Assembly: GCA_022827225.1 (NCBI GenBank) | Contig: JAJDTJ010000097.1 | Span: forward strand, 1 to 64,000 | Length of the DNA stretch: 64,000 nt | Direction: 5' to 3' | Source: Candidatus Poribacteria bacterium | Lineage (GTDB): Bacteria; Poribacteria; WGA-4E; WGA-3G | The notes under the pieces: generated by a model | Seen by the model: the letters and a program-made list of their open reading frames with translations, nothing else | Told to the model about the DNA's origin: nothing | The model's database searches: none | Shown here: positions 1 through 8,851 of the stretch, one piece after another | Layout: the number at the start of each line of letters is the position of its first letter | How positions within the stretch are numbered: position 1 is the first letter of the stretch | Made by a program: the position numbers and the translations under genes

Positions 1-50
1 AAATCCGATAGAATATCTCCTAAGCAGAGAAGGAGGTCCATTTTTTACGT

Positions 51-83
51 TCCTTTCAAAACTTTTGTCTGTTTATGAAAGGA
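51..83. terminator. weak stem-loop downstream of first gene
   Basis: TCCTTTCA (51-58) and TGAAAGGA (76-83) form a perfect 8-bp inverted repeat just past the stop of the minus-strand gene at 100. There is no clear T-run on the minus strand; on the plus strand a short CTCTTTTTC follows. It may be a bidirectional or unrelated hairpin. Confidence 0.25.
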
Positions 84-99
84 TACCTCTTTTTCTGCT

Positions 100-996
100 T
101 TAAAACACCTTAATTCTTAAAATTGTCCAAACTTTAGTATAGTTAAACGTATAAGTTAAATCAAGATCATCATCAGCCAACCCACTCATAGAACCAGGTT
201 TTAAACTGATTTTTATTTTGCCACTGGTTATAGCCAGATTTCTTGGGGCGGGCAGTAAAAACTCATAGATAGGGAAACTATCACCATATTGACCTCTTGG
301 AAGATATCCTACATGTGATGAAATTTGACAGATCTTATCATCAGTAATGAAATTATCCGAATTATCAAGAATAACAACTTTAATATCACTCTGATCAAAC
401 TTGTGAACACGATAATCTCTATTATTTGACCTGTCTTTAATCCGAAGGTGAACTGGCTTCGCATAATTATCACTTTCAAACGATATATCGCCAGGAGTTG
501 GGGTATGGACTGGTAGGATATGACTTACTTCAAGATCTCTATCGATATAACTATAATCGTTGGTAAAATCTTGATCATTGTGCCGAACAGTTAAAGTTAT
601 ATTACCTGATCCTGAGGCGGGTGATGTCAAGCGTATGTAAGCTTTGTCTGCAACATTTTTGAGAAAATCAGGGAGAGGATTCATCGGAAATCTTAATCTA
701 CTGTAATGGTATCTAAAACTTCCTATACTACCCGTATCTACTGATAGATCATTCACATCAAAACCGGCGGGTCTTAATCTTATATCTACCCATCTATTCG
801 CTTTAAATTCTTGAACATGTATCTCAATATCAATAGATTCGTTCGATATAAACTCATAATTAGAGGGACTAAATTGAACACGGATATCCCCATTGGATTG
901 AGCAACGCACAAATTTAAACCTAATACCAATACTAACAACATGGATAACAGACTTGTTGTCCATAACACTTTGAGCCCAGCAATACGTGATAACAT
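100..996 (-). CDS. secreted protein of unknown function
   Basis: This is a 298-residue protein that I do not recognise. I place the start at 996 because AGGAGG lies 10 nt upstream of that ATG; the open frame continues to 1107 but the extra residues look non-coding. Residues 1-33 form a signal peptide (hydrophobic LLSMLLVLVLGLNLCVA, then Q). The mature part is beta-rich and polar (for example FSPSNYEFISNESIDIEIHV and GNITLTVRHND), which suggests extracellular Ig-like or beta-sandwich modules. The last ten codons lie inside a 26-bp dispersed repeat (116-141) that recurs exactly at 47296-47321. The natural C terminus may therefore have been replaced by a repeat insertion. Confidence 0.6.
   Translation of the reverse strand: MLSRIAGLKVLWTTSLLSMLLVLVLGLNLCVAQSNGDIRVQFSPSNYEFISNESIDIEIHVQEFKANRWVDIRLRPAGFDVNDLSVDTGSIGSFRYHYSRLRFPMNPLPDFLKNVADKAYIRLTSPASGSGNITLTVRHNDQDFTNDYSYIDRDLEVSHILPVHTPTPGDISFESDNYAKPVHLRIKDRSNNRDYRVHKFDQSDIKVVILDNSDNFITDDKICQISSHVGYLPRGQYGDSFPIYEFLLPAPRNLAITSGKIKISLKPGSMSGLADDDLDLTYTFNYTKVWTILRIKVF
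116..141. repeat. 26-bp dispersed repeat, copy 1
   Basis: The 26 bp here are the exact reverse complement of 47296-47321 (core TATACTAAAGTTTGGACA). They overlap the 3' end of the first gene and supply its last codons. A weaker relative (ACTAAAGTTTGGACA) is at about 1282-1297. Confidence 0.7.
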
Positions 997-1107
997 GATT
1001 CTTATGCCTCCTAGCATGTTACTGCGACTATTTGAACACCATTTTGTGAATATCAAACGTTTCAGAAAATACAATGCTGATGTAGCCAGTGATGAAATCA
1101 TAACCAC

Positions 1108-2132
1108 GGATCTTTGATCCTAAAACTTATCAGATAAGAAATAAGTGTTGGCTCATGTAAAAAGTAAAGGCAATTTTTTCATAGCTCCTTTTGAACTCTG
1201 GGTATAAATTTCACTATTGCACGCATTCTTGACATGAGCCATTGAAGTTTGACCGTTTATTCATTACTCAGACCTAAAATTACTAAAGTTTGGACACGAT
1301 TGTAAACTTATGCTGCCTTGTCAAAAAGCAGCGGTGTGAGGGGCAAAAGTGGCACGCTCGCCTCTAAACAAGGGATAATTTTTGTCCCTTCGTAAAGCTT
1401 GTTGCACAAGATTGATAGCCTAAAAAAACGCGGCAGCAGCAAAACACGACCGCTATCAACAGCAAATATCAACGCGGTTGTGTATAGAACTATAGTGAAT
1501 AAAATACTTAATTTTTGTAAAGTGGGGGGGGGGGGGTAATCTCTGTTAACTGACAGTTAGCACAGCAGGTTGTGGACGCGCAAGCGAAGTCACAGCGGTT
1601 CACCGTACCGCCGCATACACCCTCAATATGAGGGGCGGTGAGGATCGTTTTGGCAATGTTAAAATCGATAGGTCCGATCAGCATGTTTGTCACCCGATAT
1701 TCGGTTCTGGTTTCAAAAACCTGCGCGTATCGTTTTGTTCACGCGACATTCTAAACAGATTGGTTTTCAAACTATACAACTGTTTCACAAATCCGATTAG
1801 CTGCCACAGCGAAGTGCCACCGTTTATTCAGACCCCAAATTAGCAAAGTTAAGACGAGTTTGTTGCTAAGAGTTTCCTAAAATTATAGGACGACCATGGT
1901 TCCTCTAACCATTAACGCGTCCTATCCTCAATTGTTTGATAAAGTTTAACAAATACAGGAAAATTTGTCAAGAAAAATTAACAGTATTTGATAAAATGTA
2001 ACAAATATAGAAAGATTTGTCAAGAAAAATTAACTTTTTTTCTTTGACAGCCCCAAACAGATTCGGAAAGCGGTAATTTTCATCCTTTAAACCCCGTAAA
2101 TGTGCCAGAACAACGCGGAATGTTAACTTTAC
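1108..2132. other. gene-poor stretch with repeat debris and a G13 run
   Basis: I see no convincing gene here. Two imperfect direct copies of a sequence starting ACCGTTTATTCA lie at about 1253-1300 and 1820-1860 and may bound a decayed insertion. A run of 13 G residues sits at 1524-1536. The open frame 1508-1693 on the minus strand is Cys-rich (C..C...CC..C) and could be a transposase tail, but this is too weak to call. The sequence GAAGTGCCACCGTTT at 1811-1825 recurs at 19511-19525, where it abuts a truncated gene. Confidence 0.4.
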
Positions 2133-2256
2133 AGGACTTACGCAATTTTGACGATATGACGTTCCATTAGCGGGTGAACCCTGGAAAAACAGAAACGTTC
2201 TCAGTGAACAGGAGACCAACAGCCTATTCTACAAAAGAGCAACCTGCGTAAGTCCT
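2133..2256. mobile_element. MITE, intact copy with 7-bp target duplication
   Basis: This 124-bp element is bounded by perfect 12-bp terminal inverted repeats, AGGACTTACGCA at 2133-2144 and TGCGTAAGTCCT at 2245-2256. Both ends abut the direct repeat ACTTTAC (2126-2132 and 2257-2263), as expected of a target-site duplication. It carries no transposase. Related ends occur at 2508-2627, 34657-34703, 47341-47382 and 48490-48529, so it belongs to a genome-wide family that must be mobilised in trans. Confidence 0.8.
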
Positions 2257-2507
2257 ACTTTACATAACGTGAGCAAGAACCGTGCCAAAAGTCCGAATGA
2301 CTGATTTCCGTAGGTGATATAAGACCTCCGCAAACGAAAACCCGACGACGGACCCGCGGCGTGTCAATTTTTTGCCTGTTTTTTTAGCAGAATTGATAGG
2401 CTTTTTCCTGTTTTTTAGGCAATACAGAAAAAGCAGATTGGAGGGTTGGAAGATGAACGCGCCAAATTTTTCACTTGACTTTACAGCCCCAGTATGGCAT
2501 TATAAAC

Positions 2508-2627
2508 AGGACTTACGCAATTTTGAGTGCAGGCGGTTCTGTCATAAGAAATTTTTCGGTAAACACAGTGTTTTGGCAGCACAAACTGGGAAGTTTGTGG
2601 TACAAAAGAGCATCATGCGTAAATCCT
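2508..2627. mobile_element. MITE, second copy interrupting a WD40 gene
   Basis: This 120-bp relative of the element at 2133-2256 has ends AGGACTTACGCA (2508-2519) and TGCGTAAATCCT (2616-2627), one mismatch between the arms. No target duplication is visible. The WD40 coding sequence stops making sense exactly at its right end, and no WD40 sequence continues on its left. Insertion was therefore followed by, or coincided with, loss of the rest of the gene. Confidence 0.75.
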
Positions 2628-3064
2628 ATTCCAGTTACAACAGTCTTCCCATCGGGAGAAAACGCTACGGAGTTGATAATGTCTGTATGTCCTGAGCGTG
2701 TAACGATGTTTTCGCCCGTGATGACGTTCCACAGTTTCAAGTTTCCATCTTGATGTCCGCTTGCGATGACAGTAGGATCCGGTGAATACGCGATAGTGCC
2801 GATTGCGCTAATATGCTCTGCGATTAGATATCGTTCCTTCTCTTTACCAAGACGGACATCATAAATCCAAATCCCGATCGCACTTCCAACCGCAAGCTGG
2901 GTGCCTTCCGGTGAGAAAGCGATATTTCCAGTGAATCCACCTTTACCGAAGCGCATTGTCGCACTATCCGGTAAACCCCAAGTGTTGTAATCCTGAGCAT
3001 ACGCGTTTGGGAGCAAGAGTGCAAAAGTTAAAAACAGGGTGGTCATACCCGTTAGCTTACTCAT
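2513..3064 (-). pseudogene. WD40-repeat secreted protein, truncated by MITE
   Basis: This encodes a signal peptide (residues 1-23, FALLLPNAYA) followed by WD40 blades with typical GNIAFSPEGTQLAVG, TIAYSPDPTVIASG, NLKLWN and GHTDIINSVAFSPDGKTV motifs. WD40 identity ends after about 145 residues at the right end of the MITE (2627). The remaining codons and the stop come from the MITE. A complete propeller needs about seven blades and only two to three remain. The start overlaps the stop of the upstream lectin-like gene by 8 nt, so it was the last gene of that operon. Type: remnant of a periplasmic propeller protein. Confidence 0.7.
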
Positions 3065-4520
3065 CGGTCATCTCTTCCACTGCAGGTGTTTTAGAAACCA
3101 ACCCGTCCTTCTCTATAATTGCCTCTCGCGTCATTCTCCAGAAAGGGCTTCCGGGACCAACGGACTGCCATTCACCGTCTCTGAAAGTGAACACGACATA
3201 GTCTTTTTCTGTGTCTGGAAGTCTATCAGGAAAAATCGGTCGGACTGCCCAGTTGGTGTAGGTAACAGGTTCCCCACTATCCCACTGCCATTCGCCTTCC
3301 TTTTCCACGTCGGTAAGTCCGATCCATGAGGCGTGGCCTCTAAAAATGATCTGAAGCCAGTGCTGCTCGGCTTCGTCATTGATGGAGACGAGATGCGCGC
3401 CCTCTTCAATCGCCTTTTGTTGCGCATCGTGCCAATCGGCGCACTGAATTCTTTTGTATGCATGACCGTTCGCGGGGTTAATGACCCATACGCTTTTCGC
3501 TGGTTTCCTTGCCTGCGGCGGGACAGGCGGATCGGTTTTAACTTCAGCGGGGACCTCTATATCTCCAGGGGTTTCAATATCACCCGGAGACGGTTTAGCA
3601 GCAACGGGATTCCCATCAAGTGTTAGGACAAGTTCCTCCGGTTGTACACCGTCTTTAAGTAAAAAGGGCCCTGCTCCGGCAGAAAGTTCTTTTCCCGTAG
3701 AAGGTCCACTATATTTCACAGAAACCGTGTAAAACCCAGGTACATCCATGTACTCTGTAAAATAGCCGTCGTCATCGGTAAAGTAGTCCATGCTGTAGCT
3801 GCCGCCGCTTTGCGGGTTGAACTCATCGCGTTGCCGCATGTTGAGTCGTCCGTCGGCGTTGATAAGGGGGGTGCCATCGGCATAAACGATTCGCGCGTGA
3901 ATCCGCAGTCGCGATTTGACGGTGATTTTGACATTTTCGAGGGTTGTACCGGGCTCAAGGGCGAATGTGATCCCTTGAAAAAAGCCAGGCTCCTCCGCGT
4001 TATTGAAAACGATGACCTTTCCAATTTGGATAGAGAAGATCGTTTTATCCGGCTCAAGGGGACCGCGATGTATCAATTCCGGTGGAATCTGTTCTCCTTC
4101 CGGCATCTCCTCGAGATCGAACATCTCAGCCATATCCTGTGCGATGTCCGGAATCGCCTCTAATTGAATGAAACCGGGGTGGATACCGGTGACAGTAAAA
4201 TTACCATCCACATCGGTTCGCCCTGTAGATGGGTGTCGTGGCATACCGGGGAGATTCACGCCTTCAGGCGGTTCTTGACCCTCCAGTTGAAACTCACCCT
4301 CTGGTTGTAACTGACCCTCTTCAAGTTTTATAGGTTGAATAGCAAACGTGAACCCGGCAACAGCCTTACCTTCTAAATCGACAACTTTCCCTGACATGCC
4401 ACTCGGTGCTTGTGGATCCTGCTCTATGAGTACCTGCGCTGTTGTGACACCTATTGTAGCGAATAAAAGTGTGAGTGCTGCTAACACTATGCGTTTTTGT
4501 GGGGTGTAGATCCGATTCAT
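3057..4520 (-). CDS. secreted C-type-lectin-like protein with carboxypeptidase-regulatory domain
   Basis: This is a 487-residue protein with signal peptide (residues 1-28, cleavage after TTAQ). Residues of about 40-115 resemble the carboxypeptidase regulatory-like beta-sandwich (SGKVVDLEGKAVAG, DVDGNFTVTGI), and a second such module covers about 205-300 (YADGTPLINADG, DDDGYFTEYMDVPG). The C-terminal 130 residues form a C-type-lectin fold: WIGLTD, WQWDSGEPVTYTNW. The Ca-binding EPN triplet is EPV here, so carbohydrate binding is uncertain. It is a paralogue of the next gene upstream, 27 nt away, and both are probably cotranscribed with the truncated WD40 gene. A surface or periplasmic binding role is inferred. 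Confidence 0.75.
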   Translation of the reverse strand: MNRIYTPQKRIVLAALTLLFATIGVTTAQVLIEQDPQAPSGMSGKVVDLEGKAVAGFTFAIQPIKLEEGQLQPEGEFQLEGQEPPEGVNLPGMPRHPSTGRTDVDGNFTVTGIHPGFIQLEAIPDIAQDMAEMFDLEEMPEGEQIPPELIHRGPLEPDKTIFSIQIGKVIVFNNAEEPGFFQGITFALEPGTTLENVKITVKSRLRIHARIVYADGTPLINADGRLNMRQRDEFNPQSGGSYSMDYFTDDDGYFTEYMDVPGFYTVSVKYSGPSTGKELSAGAGPFLLKDGVQPEELVLTLDGNPVAAKPSPGDIETPGDIEVPAEVKTDPPVPPQARKPAKSVWVINPANGHAYKRIQCADWHDAQQKAIEEGAHLVSINDEAEQHWLQIIFRGHASWIGLTDVEKEGEWQWDSGEPVTYTNWAVRPIFPDRLPDTEKDYVVFTFRDGEWQSVGPGSPFWRMTREAIIEKDGLVSKTPAVEEMTDE

Positions 4521-4547
4521 CTCTGGGCTCCTTATGTGCTGCTGTGC

Positions 4548-5828
4548 TTAACGTTTTTCGGTGTCCTTGTTTGGCTCAGGGGCACCAATAATGAGATTTT
4601 CTTTTTCGAGAATTGCGCGTTCAGTTAGGCGTGTGAGTGGACTTCCGTGACGTGTGAGCTGCCATTTCTCTGTCAAACTGACGAGGACAGCATATCTCTG
4701 ACGCACGTCCTCGGTTTGAGCGGACTCGGTACTTTCGGCAGTCTCCTTTGGCGAGTTCCAATTTGTGTAAGTGATGGGTTCGCCGTTGTCCCATTGTTGC
4801 TCTGTTTCGTTTGCGTCGAGGGTAAGTCCGATCCAAAAATTTTCTCGTTTTCCAAAGACTGTGAGGATCCACTGCTGTTCTGCTTCATCGTTGATAGCGA
4901 GGAGGTGAGCATCTTCGGCGGCGGCTCGTTCTTGTGCAGCTTCACGGGTTTCACAAGGGATCATTTTATAGGCGTGTCGGTTGTCTGGATTGATTGCCCA
5001 TACGCCTTGGCGTTCCCGTTCTCGTGCAGCTTCAAAGCGTTCCCGATCGCGGACGTGAGGGACGACTTCTACCTTCTCCGGTTTAGGGGGTTGAGGTTCA
5101 GCCTCAAGCGTCAAGACGAGTCCCTCAAGCCGCTGACCATCTTCAAGTAAGATCTCCTCGGATTCTGCCGACTGGCCTTGGTAGCTCACGGTAACGGTGT
5201 AATAGGCAGCCGCATTCACGTATTCCGTAAAGTACCCGTCAGGATCAAGCGTTGTTGGACCGCTGCTGCCGCCGCCGCCCCCGTTCAAGCGTCGTCGGTC
5301 GAGGCTGAAATCAACCCGTGCGTTGCCAAGCGGCGTGCCATCGGCGGAAAGGACACGCCCGCGGATACGCATCCGAAGTCGGACGGTTATCTCTATGTCC
5401 TTAACATCAGCACCCTCTTCAATAGCGAAAGGAAATCCACCTCTCTGCCAGCGGTGCATCTGTGGATCGAGATGAAAAGTTGCGCCGTCGATTTTGATGC
5501 TTTGAAATTCGTATTCTGCTTCATGTTCAGGCATTAATACAAGTGTGTGGACTGCAGGCGAAGCGATGTCAGTAATTGAGAACGCGCCTGTTTCGTCTGT
5601 CTCGCTGGGTTGCGCGGGTGGGAACATAGGTTCAGGTCTGTGGTGCTGGTTTGGTGGCATGTCGCCTGCGAATGACGAGAAGCCTACGGTAACGTTAGAA
5701 ACAGGTTGCCCGTCTTCATCGATAACCTTTCCTGAAAAGCTTGCCGCTGCGCTCGGTAAAGCCGTCGAAACCAAAAGCGCAATACTCACAACACAAACGC
5801 CAAGGAATGTCCGGTAAGAACGTTTCAT
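4548..5828 (-). CDS. secreted C-type-lectin-like protein, paralogue
   Basis: This 426-residue protein has a signal peptide at 1-29 (STALPSAAA). The first regulatory-like beta-sandwich starts at about 30 (FSGKVIDEDGQPVSNVTVGF) and a second at about 150 (VLSADGTPLGNARVDF). The C-type-lectin domain covers about 280-410 (HAYKMIPCETREAAQERA, FWIGLTLDANETEQQWDNG, GEPITYTNW). A low-complexity Gly-rich GGGGGS patch lies in the second sandwich. GGAGG stands 11 nt before the ATG. It is the first gene of a three-gene minus-strand operon with its paralogue and the WD40 remnant. Confidence 0.75.
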   Translation of the reverse strand: MKRSYRTFLGVCVVSIALLVSTALPSAAASFSGKVIDEDGQPVSNVTVGFSSFAGDMPPNQHHRPEPMFPPAQPSETDETGAFSITDIASPAVHTLVLMPEHEAEYEFQSIKIDGATFHLDPQMHRWQRGGFPFAIEEGADVKDIEITVRLRMRIRGRVLSADGTPLGNARVDFSLDRRRLNGGGGGSSGPTTLDPDGYFTEYVNAAAYYTVTVSYQGQSAESEEILLEDGQRLEGLVLTLEAEPQPPKPEKVEVVPHVRDRERFEAARERERQGVWAINPDNRHAYKMIPCETREAAQERAAAEDAHLLAINDEAEQQWILTVFGKRENFWIGLTLDANETEQQWDNGEPITYTNWNSPKETAESTESAQTEDVRQRYAVLVSLTEKWQLTRHGSPLTRLTERAILEKENLIIGAPEPNKDTEKR

Positions 5829-6130
5829 TAGTTGAACGCCTCCTTTTGTTAATGTGGATAAATCGGTATTTCGTTGTCAAAGATTCCGTCCTTGAAAAGG
5901 CGACTGTTTAGTTACAAATGGGGGTTAGAAACCGCTCCTACAATAACCTTTACAAAATAGGTGGAAACTCGCGGTAATTATACAGTATTTTTGTGGAGTA
6001 ATCAATGAAAAAATGTATCCAAATATTGGGATTCTATTGTTTATCTGTTGTTTGATGCATTTTTGGCGACATCTGTGTGGAAAAGTTGGAAATTCTCTAA
6101 ATACAACGTTTTTAGCGACAGCAATTTGAT
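5829..6130. other. intergenic region between divergent genes
   Basis: This is non-coding sequence between the divergent lectin operon and the small lipoprotein. It contains one copy of the dispersed palindrome half CGCTCCTAC (5932-5940). I see no gene. Confidence 0.4.
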
Positions 6131-6159
6131 TTGCCTTTTTAGAAAGAAAATAGTATAAT
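6131..6159 (+). promoter_or_regulatory. sigma-70-like promoter
   Basis: TTGCCT (6131-6136), a 17-bp spacer, then a perfect TATAAT (6154-6159). The start of transcription would be near 6167, about 60 nt before the small lipoprotein start codon, which is preceded by AAGGAGG. Confidence 0.6.
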
Positions 6160-6225
6160 AATCGTGACTGTCATAACCTTGTTTGTTGATAAGGGCGAAT
6201 AAAAACCACTATAAGGAGGCTAAAA

Positions 6226-6495
6226 ATGAGGTATTTTCGTATTTCAATGCATTTCGTGCTGGTGATGCTTCTGATTTCATCATTTTTTAGTTGTGCTGTC
6301 CATCACACATTAGAGACACAGGCACCACTACACCGTGAAACCGGTCCCTTTGAAGATACTTCGGTGGTGAGTTCCGAAGCGAACCCCTCCGAATCTTCTC
6401 ATTATCCACCAGTTCCCGGATACACCAACCGTATTATCACCTACGTGTTCCTGACTGCGAGTATACTTATTCTAGTCTATAGGTGGACGCACTGA
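6226..6495 (+). CDS. small lipoprotein-like membrane protein
   Basis: This 89-residue protein starts 7 nt after a strong AAGGAGG. The N terminus is a hydrophobic leader ending ISSFFSC, a plausible though non-canonical lipobox with Cys24. Residues 25-65 are Ser/Pro/Glu-rich, and residues of about 70-88 form a transmembrane helix (IITYVFLTASILILVY). It would be anchored at both ends with a short exposed loop. No family is recognised. It stands alone behind its own promoter and is followed by a tiny ORF. Confidence 0.65.
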   Translation: MRYFRISMHFVLVMLLISSFFSCAVHHTLETQAPLHRETGPFEDTSVVSSEANPSESSHYPPVPGYTNRIITYVFLTASILILVYRWTH

Positions 6496-6498
6496 TAA

Positions 6499-6603
6499 AT
6501 GAGGAATCTTCAAATGAAGTTAAAAACAACTCACATCTTCGTTATTTTTACGATGAGCGGTGTCGCCCTTTTTTCTATTGAACTCATAGCGAGTAAGGGC
6601 TAA
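6499..6603 (+). CDS. possible 34-residue membrane peptide
   Basis: The ORF starts 3 nt after the stop of the small lipoprotein (alternative in-frame ATG at 6514 preceded by GAGG). It encodes a basic N terminus and a hydrophobic core (IFVIFTMSGVALFSIELIA). The tight coupling and leader-like composition make it plausible, but there is no homology to support it. Confidence 0.35.
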   Translation: MRNLQMKLKTTHIFVIFTMSGVALFSIELIASKG

Positions 6604-7246
6604 GAATGTAAAGTAGATAGGGAACTAAGGCAGAAAGAAAAGGACACAAATTATCTCCCGTTCTTCCCCTATTTCACTACATCCTCATGTTTTACTCAAT
6701 ATGACTTCTTTTTCTATCAATACCCTTTCAACACAACACTTAAAAAGAAAATGGGGGTAAATGAAGAAAATGTATGTGAATCAGGGGCATTCAATTTTAA
6801 GGAATTATTGGGTTGGATGTCTTTTTTTTTGGATCCAGTGCGAAAACTTCCTACTTGACACATATCGTGTTCTGTGTTCACAGTTTTAGCTTCTTGTGAA
6901 ATGCTGCGAAATCTAGCGAAATGCTGCGAAAATTTCGATCGGTTGCTATAACGGGATCTACTATAAAATGGATTTTTGCGGTATTGTCTGATAACGGCGT
7001 GACTCTCTTTATCCGATTGACAGCGAATTCTCGCTTTCCAAGTTTAATTTTCATTTTAGGTAGCGTTATTTTCAGCATTATTTCGCGGAAGCCGTATTTT
7101 TTAACAGTATAAAATCATGCCAAGTTTTTGTCAAAAAGAGACGGTCGGCAAAAGGAAAGGGGATGCCCAAGAGCACCCCCGTTCTTCGATAATAGGTTTC
7201 TGTCTTTGGGCCCCTCAATGTTCAGCCTGCGGTGCCCTATCGTTTG
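6604..7246. other. intergenic region, no convincing gene
   Basis: AT-rich sequence with short ORFs on both strands (for example 6878-7078 minus, basic, no ribosome site). TAACGGGATCTACTA at 6949-6963 matches the terminal repeat of the small TA-flanked MITE at 48212-48324, so part of this stretch is repeat debris. Confidence 0.4.
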
Positions 7247-7636
7247 CTAAGGCGGTGTTGTCGGGAGTTGTCTGACGACTGCCCCCGAAAACGTTGACGG
7301 TGCCAACGTTTCGACCGCCGCCTCGGCATCCGGGAAGCATTGAAACACTTTCACCAGCCGCGTGAGCAGAGTCAAGTTCCTGATCCGTTTTGAAACATTG
7401 ATGAGTCCGATCTCTGTCTCATGACGGTGTGCAATAACGTGTGCGTTGACGAGCATCCCCAACGCCGAAGAATCGAGTTTATGAACATCGGCGAAATCAA
7501 TGAGCAGAGCCGGTGTGTTGGTATCATCGATCCACAAGCCGAGTCTGTCGCGGAATTCCGAGACCGTTTTTCCCGTAATTTTCCCGTGCGGATGCAAAAT
7601 CGGGATACCGTTTTGTAGTGTGAGTGTCATTTCCAT
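7247..7636 (-). CDS. STAS-domain anti-sigma-factor antagonist
   Basis: This is a 129-residue single STAS domain. The start at 7636 is chosen because AAGGAG lies 7 nt upstream; the frame is open to 7666. Characteristic features are the N-terminal strand (LTLQNGIPILHPHGKITG), the central LIDFADVHKLDSSALGML, where the Ser in DSSALG is the family's phosphorylatable residue, and a following helix. In the SpoIIAA/RsbV family this serine is phosphorylated by an anti-sigma kinase, and the unphosphorylated form frees the sigma factor. No kinase is visible here, but a sigma factor is encoded at 12325-12975 and the two share an upstream motif, so a partner-switching role is inferred. A Pro-rich tail follows the domain. 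Confidence 0.8.
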   Translation of the reverse strand: MEMTLTLQNGIPILHPHGKITGKTVSEFRDRLGLWIDDTNTPALLIDFADVHKLDSSALGMLVNAHVIAHRHETEIGLINVSKRIRNLTLLTRLVKVFQCFPDAEAAVETLAPSTFSGAVVRQLPTTPP

Positions 7637-7689
7637 TTCTGTTCTCCTTTTTATTTCCGAATGCACGGATCGTTTTTGCCGTGATGTTC

Positions 7690-7719
7690 ATTATATGCGC
7701 CTCGCTGAGAAAACTTTAG
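7690..7719 (-). promoter_or_regulatory. cluster promoter motif upstream of STAS gene
   Basis: On the minus strand this 30-bp box begins CTAAAGTTTTC and ends GCATATAAT. It recurs with the same length at 8852-8881, 12161-12190, 12288-12317 and, more diverged, at 13046-13075 before the sigma gene. The TATAAT-like end would place transcription start about 45 nt before the STAS start codon. Confidence 0.55.
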
Positions 7720-7726
7720 CATTTTT

Positions 7727-8749
7727 TTAGAAAGTTCCTTCTGGCGACTTTTCGGCTTTTATCTCTGCCCATTGCGTGGTGATTTTCGCGCGGGCGGAGA
7801 CGGCTCGGCTGTTCTGCGGTGTCCAATCCATATCCGAGTTGCTACCCGGATGCTGCTCGGTGAGATTCGTGATCTGCCCATTGCTGAGCCGATACTTATA
7901 GATGTTGAAAATGTGTGGGGTGTTGCCCAACCCGTTCGGCACAGCCGCGAAAAGGATCGCATCGCCATCATCTGCCCAACAGGCGGCACCAATCCACCAT
8001 TTTCTGGGTATATCTAAGACTTTCAGATCCCGACGGGTCTTATCGACGATAAGGATTGCGTTGGCAACACGCCCTTGACCGGGTGCCAACTCCCACTCTC
8101 TATAGAGGATCCATTTTCCATCGGGTGACCACCGCGGCTCAATACTCAATAGCAGTCCGCCGAAAACCGCCTGCCGGGGTCTGCGAAGCAAGGGACGTTG
8201 CCGTCGTCCAGTGGCATCCATAATATAAATGTCGCGCCCTGTCTCGGGTGTCCTCAATTCGTAGGCAAACGCTTTGCCATCGGGCGACCAACTCACGGAT
8301 GTCGCGGACGTGATATCTGTGAGTTTCCGGACGTTGCGACTCGCCAACTCCATGACGAAGATTTCGGAGATCGCCGGTGCCGCACGCTCGGAAATAAAGG
8401 CGATCTGTTTGCCGTCGGGCGACCAGGAGGGCGAGGCGTCAAGTTTTGGATGTTCGGTGAGATTGCGTTGCCGCGAACCATCGGCATTCATGACAAAGAC
8501 ATCATATTGTGCCCATGGCTTCGGATCGGTTTCTATGTCCATCATAAAGGCGATCTGTCTACCATCGGGCGACCATCTTGGATTGGCAATCTTAAAGAAG
8601 GTATCTGTGAGTCTGCGGACATCGAAACCGTCATCGTTCATGATATAAATACTTCTGTTGCCATCCCGATTCGAGATGAAAGTGATGTCGGCGATAGCCG
8701 GGATTGAAACCAGCAAGAGCAAACAGATGTGCATCGAAAGTTTACGCAT
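7727..8749 (-). CDS. TolB-like beta-propeller (PD40) secreted protein
   Basis: This 340-residue protein has a signal peptide (1-20, LLLLVSIPAIA) followed by at least four PD40 blades, each with the WSPDG signature (PRWSPDGRQIAFM, PSWSPDGKQIAFI, VSWSPDGKAFAYE, PRWSPDGKWILYR), plus a degenerate blade (ACWADDGDAILFA). Blades alternate with IYIMNDDG, VFVMNADGS and IYIMDATG strands typical of TolB C-terminal repeats. It lacks the TolB N-terminal domain and there are no Tol/Pal genes nearby, so it is not TolB itself. It is a periplasmic propeller, probably protein- or ligand-binding. Part of the sigma-linked minus-strand cluster. Confidence 0.8.
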   Translation of the reverse strand: MRKLSMHICLLLLVSIPAIADITFISNRDGNRSIYIMNDDGFDVRRLTDTFFKIANPRWSPDGRQIAFMMDIETDPKPWAQYDVFVMNADGSRQRNLTEHPKLDASPSWSPDGKQIAFISERAAPAISEIFVMELASRNVRKLTDITSATSVSWSPDGKAFAYELRTPETGRDIYIMDATGRRQRPLLRRPRQAVFGGLLLSIEPRWSPDGKWILYREWELAPGQGRVANAILIVDKTRRDLKVLDIPRKWWIGAACWADDGDAILFAAVPNGLGNTPHIFNIYKYRLSNGQITNLTEQHPGSNSDMDWTPQNSRAVSARAKITTQWAEIKAEKSPEGTF

Positions 8750-8809
8750 GGTGTTTCTCCTGTATCAGTCGGTTGCACGGATTCTTTTCGTTGATGCCAA
8801 AATGTAAAG

Positions 8810-8847
8810 GGAAGTTCATTGCTGCGTTTTGCCAGAAATGAACTTCC
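8810..8847 (-). terminator. conserved stem-loop, terminator-like
   Basis: GGAAGTTCATT (8810-8820) pairs perfectly with AATGAACTTCC (8837-8847) around a 16-nt loop, and on the minus strand is followed by CTTTACATTTT. The same structure recurs at 12243-12286 with two compensated base-pair changes and a conserved loop. It may terminate the upstream transcript, or lie in the leader of the TolB-like gene if the adjacent promoter motif is active. Confidence 0.6.
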
Positions 8848-8851
8848 GTTT

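Noticed and set aside
1508-1693. Cys-rich ORF that might be a transposase tail
   Set aside because: Only 61 residues, crosses the G13 run, and no catalytic motif is visible.
6878-7078. 66-residue basic ORF on the minus strand (and the overlapping plus ORF 6921-7112)
   Set aside because: No ribosome site, no neighbour support, and it overlaps a repeat-like TAACGGGATCTACTA segment; likely chance.
7727-8749. True TolB
   Set aside because: It lacks the TolB N-terminal domain and there are no tol/pal genes nearby.
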